A stretch of DNA of 64,000 nucleotides from Streptomyces termitum (GCF_014650175.1 NZ_BMUL01000012.1:1-64000); one strand, 5' to 3'. Shown: positions 49,966-58,506, counted from the stretch's first letter. Translations and numbers: made by a program. The notes: a model not told the origin generated them from the letters alone.

Positions 49966-51015
49966 ATGATCCGGTTCGAACAGGTGACCAAGCGCTATCC
50001 GGACGGCACCACCGCGGTGGACGGCCTCTCCTTCGAGGTCGCCGAGGGCGAGCTCGTCACCCTCGTCGGCCCCTCCGGCTGCGGCAAGACGACCACCATG
50101 ATGATGGTCAACCGGCTGGTCGAACCGACCTCCGGGCGCGTCCTCGTCGACGGCCGGGACATCGCCGGCACCGACCCGGTCGCCCTGCGCCGCAAGATCG
50201 GATACGTCATCCAGCAGGTCGGCCTCTTCCCCCACCGCACCGTCCTCGACAACACCGCGACCGTGCCCGCCCTGCTCGGCTGGAAGAAGGCCGCCGCACG
50301 CGCGCGTGCCGCCGAACTCCTCGAACTCGTCGGCCTCGACCCCGCCGTGCACGGCCCCCGCTACCCCGCCCAGCTCTCCGGCGGGCAGCGCCAGCGCGTC
50401 GGCGTCGCCCGCGCCCTCGCCGCCGACCCGCCCGTCCTGCTGATGGACGAGCCCTTCGGCGCCGTCGACCCGGTCGTCCGCGAACGGCTCCAGAACGAGT
50501 TCCTGGCCCTCCAGGCGACCGTCCGCAAGACGGTCCTCCTCGTCACCCACGACATCGAGGAAGCCGTCCGGATGGGCGACCGGATGGCCGTCTACGGGCA
50601 GGGCCGCATCGAGCAGTTCGACACCCCGGCCACCGTGCTCGCCGCCCCCGCCACCCCGTACGTCGCCGACTTCGTGGGCGGCGACCGCGCCCTCAAGCGG
50701 CTGGCCGTCACCCCGCTCACCGCCGACGACCTGGAACCGCTGCCGGACGGCGGCGCCCCCGACGGCGGAACGGGCGGCACGCGCGCGCGTACGGACACCG
50801 GCGGCACGGCCCGTACGACCGTCCCCCTCGGCGGCTCCCTCAAGGACGCCCTGGCCCTGCTCCTCCAGGACGACTCCGGCCGCCTGACCGTCACCGGCCC
50901 GGACGGCCGGCCCGCCGGCGTCCTCACCCCCGCCGGGGTCCACCGCGCCCTGCGCCGCGCCTCCCCGGAGCGGGTCCAGGCCCTGTCCGGCGAAGATCCG
51001 CCGGACAGGGCCTAG
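49966..51015 (+). CDS. Osmoprotectant-type ABC transporter ATP-binding protein
   Basis: 349 residues. Walker A is GPSGCGKTT, the Q-loop lies in GYVIQQVGLFPH, the signature is LSGGQRQRVGVARALA, Walker B is PVLLMDEPFGAVD, and the switch His is in LLVTHDIEEAVRMGD. The C-terminal part ends in a CBS-like regulatory segment (GGSLKDALALLLQDDSGRLTVTGPDGRPAGVLTPAGVHRAL), as in OpuCA/ProV. A Gly/Thr/Arg-rich linker separates the two. ATG 49966 is preceded by CAGAAT at 6 nt, a weak leaderless -10. Its last codons form a terminator hairpin. Confidence 0.92.
   Translation: MIRFEQVTKRYPDGTTAVDGLSFEVAEGELVTLVGPSGCGKTTTMMMVNRLVEPTSGRVLVDGRDIAGTDPVALRRKIGYVIQQVGLFPHRTVLDNTATVPALLGWKKAAARARAAELLELVGLDPAVHGPRYPAQLSGGQRQRVGVARALAADPPVLLMDEPFGAVDPVVRERLQNEFLALQATVRKTVLLVTHDIEEAVRMGDRMAVYGQGRIEQFDTPATVLAAPATPYVADFVGGDRALKRLAVTPLTADDLEPLPDGGAPDGGTGGTRARTDTGGTARTTVPLGGSLKDALALLLQDDSGRLTVTGPDGRPAGVLTPAGVHRALRRASPERVQALSGEDPPDRA
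50978..51013. terminator. Terminator hairpin inside the ATPase 3' codons
   Basis: Perfect 15-bp stem (AGGCCCTGTCCGGCG / CGCCGGACAGGGCCT) with loop AAGATC. The right arm ends in the T of the TAG stop (51013-51015). It serves a convergent pair only 11 bp apart. Confidence 0.8.
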
Positions 51016-51026
51016 GGACTGCCCGG

Positions 51027-52139
51027 TCAGTCCGCCTGGAGCTTCCCGCCCAGCCACACCAGGCCCGGCGGGATCTCCCGGCGCCAGGTCTGGAAGTTGT
51101 GGCCGCCGCTGTCCAGGACGATCGACGAGACCTGGGCCGGCTTCTTCACCTTCGCGATGAACTGCCGCGTCGCCTTCAGGTTCCCCTCGCCCTTCTTCGA
51201 CGTCGTCACCAGGAACGACGAGGCCGACGGCGGCCGGTGGTCCAGGCTCCACAGCAGGTCACCGCGCTGCCGCAGCGCCTGGTCGCCGTGGAACAGGTCA
51301 CCGGTCGTCATGTCCTCCGCCGCCTTGTAGTACGCCGAGAGGCCCGCGCCCGCCGCGAACCGGTCCGGGTGGTGCAGCGCGATCTTCAGCGCGCAGTAGC
51401 CGCCCGTCGAGTTCCCCATGAAGCCCCAGTTCCGCGGCTTCGTCCCCACCCGGTACGCCCCCGACACCGCCTTCGGCAGGTCCTCGGCGAAGAAGGTCTC
51501 CGTCCGCGGCCCGCCCGGGATGTCCACGCACTCCGTGTCGCGCGGCGGCGCCACCGTCGGCCGCAGCATCACCAGGACCATCGGCTGCATCTTCCCGGCC
51601 TTCGCCTGAAGGTACGCCGTCTGGGGGTACTTGAGCCCCTTGATCAGGTTCTCCGCCGTGCCCGGGTACCCCGTCAGCACCACCGCCGCCGGGAACGACC
51701 GGCCCTCGTACCGCGCCTGGAAGTACTCCGGCGGCAGGTAGACGAAGGCCGGTGAGGTGATCCCCGACCGCTCGCCCCGGACCACCACCTCCTGTATCTG
51801 CCCGCCCGCCGACGGCCGGGAGCCCCCCGGCACGTCCATCGCCCGGGTCCCCACCACCCGCAGGTCCTTCGAGGCGGCGCCGTGGTCGACCACCACCCCG
51901 ATCTCCTGCTCCTGGCCGAACAGGTCCGCCCACGAGCCGTAGAAGAGGAAGGAGCGGTTCGCCGCCAGGCCCACCGCCGCGAACAGCACCAGCTGCGTCG
52001 CCAGGAGCAGCCCGACCCTGCCGGACACCGGCAGCCACCCCCGCCGTGCCAGCCGGGGCCACAGCATCACTGTGGCCGAGAACAGCACGACGGCCAGCGC
52101 CACCGTACTGACGAGCAGAACGCCGCTGGTGAGACCCAT
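51027..52139 (-). CDS. Membrane-anchored esterase-family alpha/beta hydrolase
   Basis: 370 residues from ATG 52139. Two N-terminal helices (about 5-26 and 42-60) anchor it; the catalytic domain lies outside. The esterase D / mycolyltransferase-like (PF00756) domain has the nucleophile S244 in GFMGNSTGGYCALK and a late His in LDSGGHNFQTWRREI. It resembles antigen-85-type enzymes in fold, but Streptomyces has no mycolic acids, so the substrate is unknown. A GTG at 52163 is an alternative start. It converges on the ABC ATPase and is divergent from the lysyltransferase gene. Confidence 0.87.
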   Translation of the reverse strand: MGLTSGVLLVSTVALAVVLFSATVMLWPRLARRGWLPVSGRVGLLLATQLVLFAAVGLAANRSFLFYGSWADLFGQEQEIGVVVDHGAASKDLRVVGTRAMDVPGGSRPSAGGQIQEVVVRGERSGITSPAFVYLPPEYFQARYEGRSFPAAVVLTGYPGTAENLIKGLKYPQTAYLQAKAGKMQPMVLVMLRPTVAPPRDTECVDIPGGPRTETFFAEDLPKAVSGAYRVGTKPRNWGFMGNSTGGYCALKIALHHPDRFAAGAGLSAYYKAAEDMTTGDLFHGDQALRQRGDLLWSLDHRPPSASSFLVTTSKKGEGNLKATRQFIAKVKKPAQVSSIVLDSGGHNFQTWRREIPPGLVWLGGKLQAD

Positions 52140-52367
52140 GAGACGGACGAACCTTCCTGTCACGCGCGCCACCGGACCCACCGGCGGCCCAGCACCGCGC
52201 CGGCCCGCGGCCGGGCGCCGTACCGGCCGACGCCCACCACCGGACGGACCGGTCACTTACCGAGATTTTCCGGACACCGATGAACCCTCCCCCGCTCTGC
52301 TCCGTCCTAAGGAGCGCCCCGCACGGGGCCGCAAAAGACCACGGAAGCACGGGAAGCGCAGGAAGCG

Positions 52368-54218
52368 ATGTCTGTCACGGTAGATGGAGACAAAACATCA
52401 TCGGTTCCGGCTCGGGTCCGCCGAATTCTGCGCGGACCGAGCCCCGAACGGGTGCCCTCCTTCATCGGCACCGCCTGCGCCCTCATCGGCGCCGTCGACA
52501 TCGCCGCCGGAGTCTTCCCCCGCTTCCGGGCCAGCCGCGTCCACGCCCTCGCCGAGGTCCTCCCCGGCACCCTCGGCCCCCTCTCCGCCGCCCTCTCCCT
52601 GAGCATCGGCGTCCTCCTGCTCCTCCTCGCCCACGGCCTCAAGCGCCGCAAGCGCCGCGCCTGGCGGGCCGCCGTCCTCCTGCTCCCCCTCGGCGCCGCC
52701 GCCCAGTTCGTCTGGCGCCACTCCGTCCTCGGCGCCCTCCTCTCCGTCGCCCTCCTCGTCCTCCTGCACCACCACCGCGACCAGTTCGCCGCCCTCCCCG
52801 ACCCGCGCAGCCGCTGGCGCGCCCTCGCCAACTTCGTCGTCCTGGGCGCCGCCTCCCTCACCCTCGGCCTCGTCGTCGTCAGCGCCCACCCCCGCCGTGT
52901 CGTCGGCGACCCCAGCCTCGCCGACCGCCTCGAACACGTCCTCCTCGGACTGCTCGGCGTCGAGGGCCCCGTCGCCTACACCCACGGCGTCGACTGGACC
53001 GTCGGCTACTCCCTCGGCGCCCTCGGCATGCTCACCGCGCTCACCACCATCTACCTCGCGCTGCGCCCCGAGCACCCCGCCTCCCTCCTCACCGAGGACG
53101 ACGAGACCCGGCTGCGCGCCCTCCTCGAACGCCACGGCGGCCGCGACTCCCTCGGCCACTTCGCCCTCCGCCACGACAAGGGCGTCGTCTTCTCCCCCAG
53201 CGGCAAGGCCGCCGTCTGCTACCGCGTCGTCTCCGGCGTCATGCTCGCCAGCGGCGACCCCATCGGCGACGTCGAGGCGTGGCCCGGCGCCATCGAACGC
53301 TTCATGGACGAGGCCCGCGCCCACTCCTGGACCCCCGCCGTCATGGGCTGCTCCGAGACCGGCGGCCAGGTCTGGACCCGCGAGACCGGACTCGACGCCC
53401 TCGAACTCGGCGACGAGGCCGTCATCGACGTCGCCGACTTCTCCCTCTCCGGCCGCGCCATGCGCAACGTCCGCCAGATGGTCAAGCGCATCGAGCGCAA
53501 CGGCTACACCACGCGCGTGCGGCGCGTGCGCGACCTCGACGCCGACGAACTCGCCCGCGTCCGCGAGGCCGCCGCCGCCTGGCGCGGCACCGACACCGAG
53601 CGCGGCTTCTCCATGGCCCTCGGCCGCATCGGCGCCCCCGGCGACGGCGACGCCGTCATAGCGACCGCCCACCGCACCGACCCCGGCGACGACGCCGACA
53701 GCCCCTACGGCGACCTCAAAGCGATGATCCACTTCGTGCCCTGGGGCCCCGACGGCATGTCCCTCGAACTCATGCGCCGCGACCGCGCCGCCGACCCCGG
53801 CATGAACGAGCTGCTCATCGTCGCCGCCCTCCAGGCCGCCCCCGAGCTCCGCATCCGGCGCGTCTCCCTCAACTTCGCCATGTTCCGCTCCACCCTCGCC
53901 CGCGGCGAGCGCCTCGGCGCCGGCCCCGTCCTCCGCCTCTGGCGCGGCCTCCTCCTCTTCCTCTCCCGCTGGTTCCAGATCGAGTCCCTCTACAAGTTCA
54001 ACGACAAGTTCCAGCCGCGCTGGGAACCCCGCTTCGTCGTCTACCGGACCGGCCGCGACCTGCCCCGCATCGGCCTCGCCGCCATGCAGGCCGAGGGCTT
54101 CCTGACCCTCGCGCTGCCCCGCCCCTTCGCCCGCCGCCGGCCCGCCCGCGCGCCCCGCCCCTGCCTCCACACCGTGCCCGCCCGGAGCCACCGGGAGCAC
54201 GAGGTCAGCGCGGCCTGA
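52368..54218 (+). CDS. MprF/LysX-like membrane protein with DUF2156 (phosphatidylglycerol lysyltransferase-type) domain
   Basis: 616 residues. About six hydrophobic helices occupy residues 30-235. The C-terminal DUF2156 (LPG synthase C) domain starts near 245: RALLERHGGRDSLGHFALRHDKGVVFSPSGKAAVCYRVV, GDPIGDVEAWPGAIERFMDEARAHSWTPAVMGC, and SLYKFNDKFQPRWEPRFVVY at the end. Such proteins move an amino acid from tRNA to phosphatidylglycerol, altering membrane charge. The fused lysyl-tRNA synthetase of mycobacterial LysX is absent. AGGAAG precedes the ATG at 6 nt. Confidence 0.88.
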   Translation: MSVTVDGDKTSSVPARVRRILRGPSPERVPSFIGTACALIGAVDIAAGVFPRFRASRVHALAEVLPGTLGPLSAALSLSIGVLLLLLAHGLKRRKRRAWRAAVLLLPLGAAAQFVWRHSVLGALLSVALLVLLHHHRDQFAALPDPRSRWRALANFVVLGAASLTLGLVVVSAHPRRVVGDPSLADRLEHVLLGLLGVEGPVAYTHGVDWTVGYSLGALGMLTALTTIYLALRPEHPASLLTEDDETRLRALLERHGGRDSLGHFALRHDKGVVFSPSGKAAVCYRVVSGVMLASGDPIGDVEAWPGAIERFMDEARAHSWTPAVMGCSETGGQVWTRETGLDALELGDEAVIDVADFSLSGRAMRNVRQMVKRIERNGYTTRVRRVRDLDADELARVREAAAAWRGTDTERGFSMALGRIGAPGDGDAVIATAHRTDPGDDADSPYGDLKAMIHFVPWGPDGMSLELMRRDRAADPGMNELLIVAALQAAPELRIRRVSLNFAMFRSTLARGERLGAGPVLRLWRGLLLFLSRWFQIESLYKFNDKFQPRWEPRFVVYRTGRDLPRIGLAAMQAEGFLTLALPRPFARRRPARAPRPCLHTVPARSHREHEVSAA

Positions 54219-54243
54219 CACCGCTCACCGCCCCCACGGGCCC

Positions 54244-54249
54244 TACGCT
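54244..54249 (+). promoter_or_regulatory. -10 element, leaderless start of folP
   Basis: TACGCT, 6 nt before ATG 54256. Confidence 0.55.
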
Positions 54250-54255
54250 GGTCAT

Positions 54256-55119
54256 ATGAGTACGACGAACCACCGGGGCCGCGTCCCCGGCCTCCCGGAG
54301 TGGGACCGCTGCGCGGTCATGGGCGTGGTCAACGTGACCCCGGACTCCTTCTCCGACGGCGGTCGCTGGTTCGACACCACCGCCGCCGTCAAGCACGGCC
54401 TCGACCTGGTCGCCCAGGGCGCCGACCTCGTCGACGTCGGCGGCGAGTCCACCCGGCCCGGCGCCGTCCGCGTCGACGAGGACGAGGAGCTGCGCCGGGT
54501 CGTCCCCGTCGTCCGGGGCCTCGCCGCCGAGGGCGTCACGGTCTCCGTCGACACCATGCGGGCCTCCGTCGCCACCGCCGCCGTCGACGTCGGCGCCGTC
54601 CTCGTCAACGACGTCAGTGGCGGCCTCGCCGACCCCGCCATGGTCCCCGCCGTCGCCGCCGCGCGGGTCCCCTTCGTCGTCATGCACTGGCGCGGCTTCA
54701 GCCGGGACATGAACGGCCTCGCCGTCTACGACGACGTCGTCACCGAGGTCGTCACCGAACTCCGCACCCGCCTGGAGGCCGTCGTCGACGGCGGCGTCGA
54801 CCCCGAGCGGATCGTCGTCGACCCCGGCCTCGGCTTCGCCAAGCTCGCCCCCCACGACCTCGCCCTCGTCGCCCACCTCCCCGAGCTGCGCGCCCTGGGC
54901 CGCCCCCTCCTCGTCGCCGCCTCCCGCAAGCGGTTCCTCGGCCACGTCCTCACCCGCGGACCCGGCGCCGCCCCGCCGCCCGCCCGCGAGCGCGACGCCG
55001 CCACCGCCGCCGTCTCCGCCCTCGCCGCCCACGCGGGCGCCTGGGCCGTCCGCGTCCACGAGGTGCGCGCCACCGCCGACGCCGTCCGCGTCGCCCGCGC
55101 CGTCGAGGGAGCCGGATGA
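54256..55119 (+). CDS. folP: Dihydropteroate synthase
   Basis: 287 residues (EC 2.5.1.15). It joins p-aminobenzoate to hydroxymethyl-dihydropterin diphosphate and is the sulfonamide target. Motifs are MGVVNVTPDSFSDGGRW, DLVDVGGESTRPGA, VLVNDVSGG, VVDPGLGFAK and LLVAASRKRFLG. The mRNA appears leaderless. Its stop overlaps the next gene (ATGA, 55116-55119). Its pterin substrate is made by FolB and FolK, encoded 0.5-1 kb downstream. Confidence 0.96.
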   Translation: MSTTNHRGRVPGLPEWDRCAVMGVVNVTPDSFSDGGRWFDTTAAVKHGLDLVAQGADLVDVGGESTRPGAVRVDEDEELRRVVPVVRGLAAEGVTVSVDTMRASVATAAVDVGAVLVNDVSGGLADPAMVPAVAAARVPFVVMHWRGFSRDMNGLAVYDDVVTEVVTELRTRLEAVVDGGVDPERIVVDPGLGFAKLAPHDLALVAHLPELRALGRPLLVAASRKRFLGHVLTRGPGAAPPPARERDAATAAVSALAAHAGAWAVRVHEVRATADAVRVARAVEGAG

Positions 55120-55670
55120 GCGACGCGCCCCCGGACCCCGCGGAGACCCCCGGCGACCCCGGGACCCCCGGCGACCCCGGGACCCCCGCCGACCGGGCCG
55201 GCAGCGGCTCCGCCGCCGACCGTGCCGCCGTGGAGGCCGCCAACACCGCCTTCTACACCGCGCTGGAGGAGGGCGACTTCGACGGGCTGAAGGAGCTCTG
55301 GCTCGACGACGGCGCCACCGACACCTCCTGCGTGCACCCCGGCTGGCCCGTCCTCACCGGCCGCGCCGAGGTGCTCCGCTCGTACGCGCTGATCATGGCG
55401 CACACCGACTACATCCAGTTCTTCCTCACCGACCTGCGGATCTCCCTCGCCGGCGACACCGCCCTCGTCACCTGCACCGAGAACATCCTCAGCGGCGGCC
55501 CCGCCGAGGACGGCGCCGAGCTCGGCCCCCTCGTCGGGCAGCTCGTCGTCGCCACCAACGCCTTCCGCCGCACCCCCGAGGGCTGGCGGATCTGGTCCCA
55601 CCACGCCTCCCCCGTCCTCACCGAGCCGGACGAGGACGCACCTCCCGGACCCCCCTCCGACCAGCCCTGA
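55116..55670 (+). CDS. NTF2/SnoaL-like family protein
   Basis: 184 residues. After a Pro/Gly/Asp-rich N-terminus with GDPGTP repeated twice, an NTF2-like alpha+beta cone fold follows: AAVEAANTAFYTALEEGDFDGLKELWLDDGATDTSCVHPGWPVLTGRAEVLRSYA.., then VVATNAFRRTPEGWRIWSHHASPV. Members are small-molecule binding proteins or enzymes with varied substrates; none can be assigned. It is co-translated with folP (ATGA) and followed by a terminator, so it belongs to the folP transcript. Confidence 0.9.
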   Translation: MSDAPPDPAETPGDPGTPGDPGTPADRAGSGSAADRAAVEAANTAFYTALEEGDFDGLKELWLDDGATDTSCVHPGWPVLTGRAEVLRSYALIMAHTDYIQFFLTDLRISLAGDTALVTCTENILSGGPAEDGAELGPLVGQLVVATNAFRRTPEGWRIWSHHASPVLTEPDEDAPPGPPSDQP

Positions 55671-55685
55671 TCTCCCACCCGGCGG

Positions 55686-55709
55686 CCCCGACGGCAAGCG
55701 CTGTCGGGG
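55686..55709 (+). terminator. Terminator after the folP unit
   Basis: 10-bp stem CCCCGACGGC / GCTGTCGGGG with one G-U pair and loop AAGC, 15 nt after the NTF2 gene stop. Confidence 0.65.
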
Positions 55710-55717
55710 GGCGCGGG

Positions 55718-55723
55718 TAGATT
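55718..55723 (+). promoter_or_regulatory. Candidate -10 of the folB-folK unit
   Basis: TAGATT, after the terminator and about 70 bp before folB. It suggests that folB-folK have their own promoter. Confidence 0.4.
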
Positions 55724-55793
55724 CGAGAGAGGACACCCGGCCGTCCGCACCCGGCTGTGTGCCCCCGCAACTACGACAGCAGGAGTGATTCGC

Positions 55794-56153
55794 GTGGATC
55801 GTGTCGCGCTGCGCGGCCTCAAGGCCCGGGGCCACCACGGCGTCTTCCCCAAGGAGCGCGAAGAGGGCCAGACCTTCATCGTGGACCTCGTCCTCGGTCT
55901 GGACACCCGCCCGGCGGCCGCCGACGACGACCTCACCAAGACCGTCCATTACGGCATCGTCGCCGAGGAGGTCGTCGAGGTCGTCCAGGGCGACCCCGTC
56001 GACCTGATCGAGACGCTCGCCGAGCGCATCGCCCAGCAGTGCCTCAGCCACTCCGGCGTCCAGGAGGTGGAGGTGGTCGTCCACAAGCCCGACGCCCCCA
56101 TCACCGTCCCCTTCGACGACGTCACCGTCACGATCACCCGGAGCCGACGATGA
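55794..56153 (+). CDS. folB: Dihydroneopterin aldolase
   Basis: 119 residues, usual length (EC 4.1.2.25). It converts dihydroneopterin to 6-hydroxymethyl-dihydropterin. MDRVALRGLKARGHHGVFPKEREEGQTFIVDLVLGLD carries the Glu of the active site, with VHYGIVAEEVVEVV, LIETLAERIAQQCL and VVHKPDAPI. GTG 55794 is chosen because AGGAG (55781-55785) ends 8 nt before it; GTG 55785 overlaps that signal. Its stop overlaps folK (ATGA). Confidence 0.95.
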   Translation: MDRVALRGLKARGHHGVFPKEREEGQTFIVDLVLGLDTRPAAADDDLTKTVHYGIVAEEVVEVVQGDPVDLIETLAERIAQQCLSHSGVQEVEVVVHKPDAPITVPFDDVTVTITRSRR

Positions 56154-56749
56154 AACCCACCCAGAGCGACCCCACCGTCCAGCCCGTGCCGGCCTCCGTC
56201 GTCGCCGCCGTGGACGCCGCCGACACCACCCTCTCCAACCCGCGCTGGGCCGTCATCGCCCTCGGCGCCAACCTCGGCAACCGCCTGGAGAACCTCCAGG
56301 GGGCGCTGGACGCCCTCGCCGACACCCCCGGCCTGCGCGTCAAGGCCGTCTCCCCGGTGTACGAGACCGAGCCCTGGGGCGTCGAGCCCGGCAGCCAGCC
56401 CTCGTACCTGAACGCCGTGGCCCTCGTCCGGACCACCCTGCCGCCCTCCTCCCTGCTGGAGCGCGCCCAGGCCGTCGAGGAGGCGTTCCTCCGCGTCCGG
56501 GACGAGCGCTGGGGCGCCCGCACCCTGGACGTGGACATCATCAGCTACGCCGACGTCGTCTCCGACGACCCCGTCCTCACCCTCCCGCACCCCCGTGCCC
56601 ACCAGCGCGCCTTCGTGCTCGCCCCCTGGCACGACCTGGACGCGGAGGCCCTGCTGCCCGGCCGCGGCCCCGTGGCGGACCTCCTGGCCGAGGTCGGCGA
56701 CGCCGGCCTCACTCCCCGCCCCGACCTGGAACTCCGCCTGCCCGAGTAG
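56150..56749 (+). CDS. folK: 6-Hydroxymethyl-7,8-dihydropterin pyrophosphokinase
   Basis: 199 residues (EC 2.7.6.3). It transfers diphosphate from ATP to hydroxymethyl-dihydropterin, giving the FolP substrate. After a 30-residue N-terminal extension come AVIALGANLGNRLENLQGAL, VSPVYETEPWGV, YLNAVALVRTTL and the signature RWGARTLDVDIISY. The ATG overlaps the folB stop. The DUF3180 gene follows 48 bp downstream. Confidence 0.96.
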   Translation: MKPTQSDPTVQPVPASVVAAVDAADTTLSNPRWAVIALGANLGNRLENLQGALDALADTPGLRVKAVSPVYETEPWGVEPGSQPSYLNAVALVRTTLPPSSLLERAQAVEEAFLRVRDERWGARTLDVDIISYADVVSDDPVLTLPHPRAHQRAFVLAPWHDLDAEALLPGRGPVADLLAEVGDAGLTPRPDLELRLPE

Positions 56750-56797
56750 TCGTTACGCTACGTGGCAGACCACTCGCGACCACGTGAAGGACACCCG

Positions 56798-57292
56798 GTG
56801 AAACAACTGCGGCTCAAGGTGCTCGCCGGCCTCTTCCTGGTCGCCGGCGTCCTCTCCTGGGGCGCCGCCCGCCTCTGGGACTCCGTCGGCACGCTCCCCA
56901 GCGTGCCGCTCGCCGCGCCCGTCGTCCTCGCCGTGATCGCGGTGGTCCTCACGGCCACCGCCCTCTCGATCCGCGCCCGGCTGCGGGCCCAGCGCGAGCG
57001 CCGCCCCGGCGCCAAGGGCGTCGAGCCCCTGATGGCCGCCCGCGCCGTCGTCTTCGGCCAGGCCAGCGCCCTGGTCGCCGCCCTCGTCGCCGGTCTGTAC
57101 GGCGGCGTCGGCGTCTTCCTCCTCGGCTCGCTCGACGTCCCCGCCCGCCGCGACCAGGCCCTCTACGCGGCCGCCTCGGTGGTCGCCGGAGCCGCCGTCA
57201 TCGCCGCCGCCCTCTTCCTGGAGCGCGTCTGCAAGCTCCCCGGCGACTCCGATGACGACGACAAGGGTCCGGGCGGCACCGCCCGGACCTGA
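56798..57292 (+). CDS. DUF3180 family membrane protein
   Basis: 164 residues with four hydrophobic helices (about 7-25, 37-58, 79-108 and 120-145), and a short acidic tail (DSDDDD). DUF3180 proteins follow folK in many actinobacteria but have no known role. AAGGA lies 6 nt before the GTG. Its final codons form a hairpin shared with the convergent SUKH gene 7 bp away. Confidence 0.88.
   Translation: MKQLRLKVLAGLFLVAGVLSWGAARLWDSVGTLPSVPLAAPVVLAVIAVVLTATALSIRARLRAQRERRPGAKGVEPLMAARAVVFGQASALVAALVAGLYGGVGVFLLGSLDVPARRDQALYAAASVVAGAAVIAAALFLERVCKLPGDSDDDDKGPGGTART
57266..57289. terminator. Terminator hairpin inside the DUF3180 3' codons
   Basis: 11-bp stem GGTCCGGGCGG / CCGCCCGGACC with a tight CA turn, ending at the base before the TGA stop (57290-57292). 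It lies between tail-to-tail genes 7 bp apart. Confidence 0.7.
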
Positions 57293-57299
57293 GGCCGGC

Positions 57300-57833
57300 T
57301 CAGCGGCAGAGCGCGTCGACGGCGTCGGAGAAGCCCGGGAACTCGGCCGCGGCCTCCGCGACGATCTCCCGGGCCGGCCGCCGCGGCGTGGTCGCGTACC
57401 GCTCGGCGAGCGCGGTCAGCCCGGCGTTCGCCCGCCCCTCGCCCTCCAGGGCGCCGAACAGCACGACCTCCATCGGCCCGACCCCGTCGGCCAGCACCCA
57501 CAGGAAGTCCGACAGGCTTCCCGCGATCACGCCCCGCTCGCCCTCCGAGCTCAGGAAGACCACGGGCTGGGCGTCGAGCGGCTGCCCCTCCCGCACGCAC
57601 CAGAGCGCCGCGAGACCGCCGCTCCCGTCCTGTCCGAAGATCCGGAAGGCGTCCCCGTCGAGCTCCTCGTTCCCGGTCCAGCTCCGGAGCCAGTCCGTGG
57701 TCTCCCCGGCCGACTCGAAGGCGTCGTACGGCTCGAAGTCGATGCCCCGCCCGTCGTCGTAGTCGAACCCGGTACGGGCCACGGCCCCCAGCGCCTCCGG
57801 AAAACGGCGGTCCCCGCCGCACACCTCGCTCAT
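57300..57833 (-). CDS. SMI1/KNR4 (SUKH) family protein
   Basis: 177 residues. The SUKH fold is seen in AFRIFGQDGSGGLAALWCVREGQPLDAQPVVFLSSEGERGVIAGSLSDFLWVLADG, a good match to bacterial SMI1/KNR4 proteins. Many of these are immunity proteins of contact-dependent or polymorphic toxins. No toxin gene is adjacent, so it may be an orphan immunity gene or have another role. The leaderless -10 TAGCCT (57840-57845) is 6 nt before the ATG. It is inserted between folK/DUF3180 and folE. Confidence 0.82.
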   Translation of the reverse strand: MSEVCGGDRRFPEALGAVARTGFDYDDGRGIDFEPYDAFESAGETTDWLRSWTGNEELDGDAFRIFGQDGSGGLAALWCVREGQPLDAQPVVFLSSEGERGVIAGSLSDFLWVLADGVGPMEVVLFGALEGEGRANAGLTALAERYATTPRRPAREIVAEAAAEFPGFSDAVDALCR

Positions 57834-57839
57834 CCCCGC

Positions 57840-57845
57840 AGGCTA
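57840..57845 (-). promoter_or_regulatory. -10 element, leaderless start at 57833
   Basis: TAGCCT on the reverse strand, 6 nt before the ATG, 16 bp before the folE stop region. Confidence 0.5.
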
Positions 57846-57860
57846 ACCCCCGCCGCTTCC

Positions 57861-58466
57861 CTACCGGGCCAGGATCAGCGACATGGCCTCGGCGCGCGTC
57901 GTGGCGTCGCGCAGCTGCCCCCGGACCGCCGAGGTGGTCGTCTTCGCCCCCGGCTTGCGGACCCCGCGCAGGGCCATGCACATGTGCTCCGCCTCGATGA
58001 CGACGATCGCGCCGCGCGCGTCGAGGATCCGCATCAGCGAGTCGGCGACCTGCGTGGTCAGCCGCTCCTGCACCTGCGGGCGGCGGGCGAAGACGTCGAC
58101 CAGGCGGGCCAGCTTCGACAGGCCGGTGATCTTGCCCGACTCGGCCGGGATGTAGCCGATGTGGGCCACGCCGTGGAACGGCAGCAGGTGGTGCTCGCAC
58201 TGGGACGTCAGTTCGATGTCCTTCACCAGGACCATCTCGTCGTGGCCCAGGTCGAAGGTGGTCGTCAGGACGTCCTCGGGCTTCTGCCACAGCCCCGCGA
58301 ACAGTTCCCTGTACGCGCGCGCCACCCGCGCCGGGGTCTCGCGGAGGCCCTCGCGGTCCGGGTTCTCGCCGACGGCGATGAGGAGTTCCCGTACGGCGGC
58401 CTCGGCGCGCTTCTCGTCGAACTCGCCGATCGCGCCCTCGCCGTCCAGCGTCACCGGGTCGGTCAT
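57861..58466 (-). CDS. folE: GTP cyclohydrolase I
   Basis: 201 residues (EC 3.5.4.16), first enzyme of folate synthesis. Signatures are ELTSQCEHHLLPFHGVAHIGYIP with zinc ligands Cys and His, ITGLSKLARLVDVFARRPQVQERLT, and VVIEAEHMCMALRGVRKPGA (second Cys). ATG 58466 has GAGG 5 nt upstream; the longer frame is rejected. It lies opposite to folP-folB-folK, yet supplies the same pathway. The ftsH terminator ends 41 bp before its start. Confidence 0.96.
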   Translation of the reverse strand: MTDPVTLDGEGAIGEFDEKRAEAAVRELLIAVGENPDREGLRETPARVARAYRELFAGLWQKPEDVLTTTFDLGHDEMVLVKDIELTSQCEHHLLPFHGVAHIGYIPAESGKITGLSKLARLVDVFARRPQVQERLTTQVADSLMRILDARGAIVVIEAEHMCMALRGVRKPGAKTTTSAVRGQLRDATTRAEAMSLILAR

Positions 58467-58506
58467 CTGTGCCTCGTTCCGTCTGACTGGCCGAATGCGC
58501 GGAAAA

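Noticed and set aside
51027..52139. Mycolyltransferase assignment for the anchored esterase
   Set aside because: The fold is similar to antigen 85, but Streptomyces lacks mycolic acids; only a general esterase call is justified.
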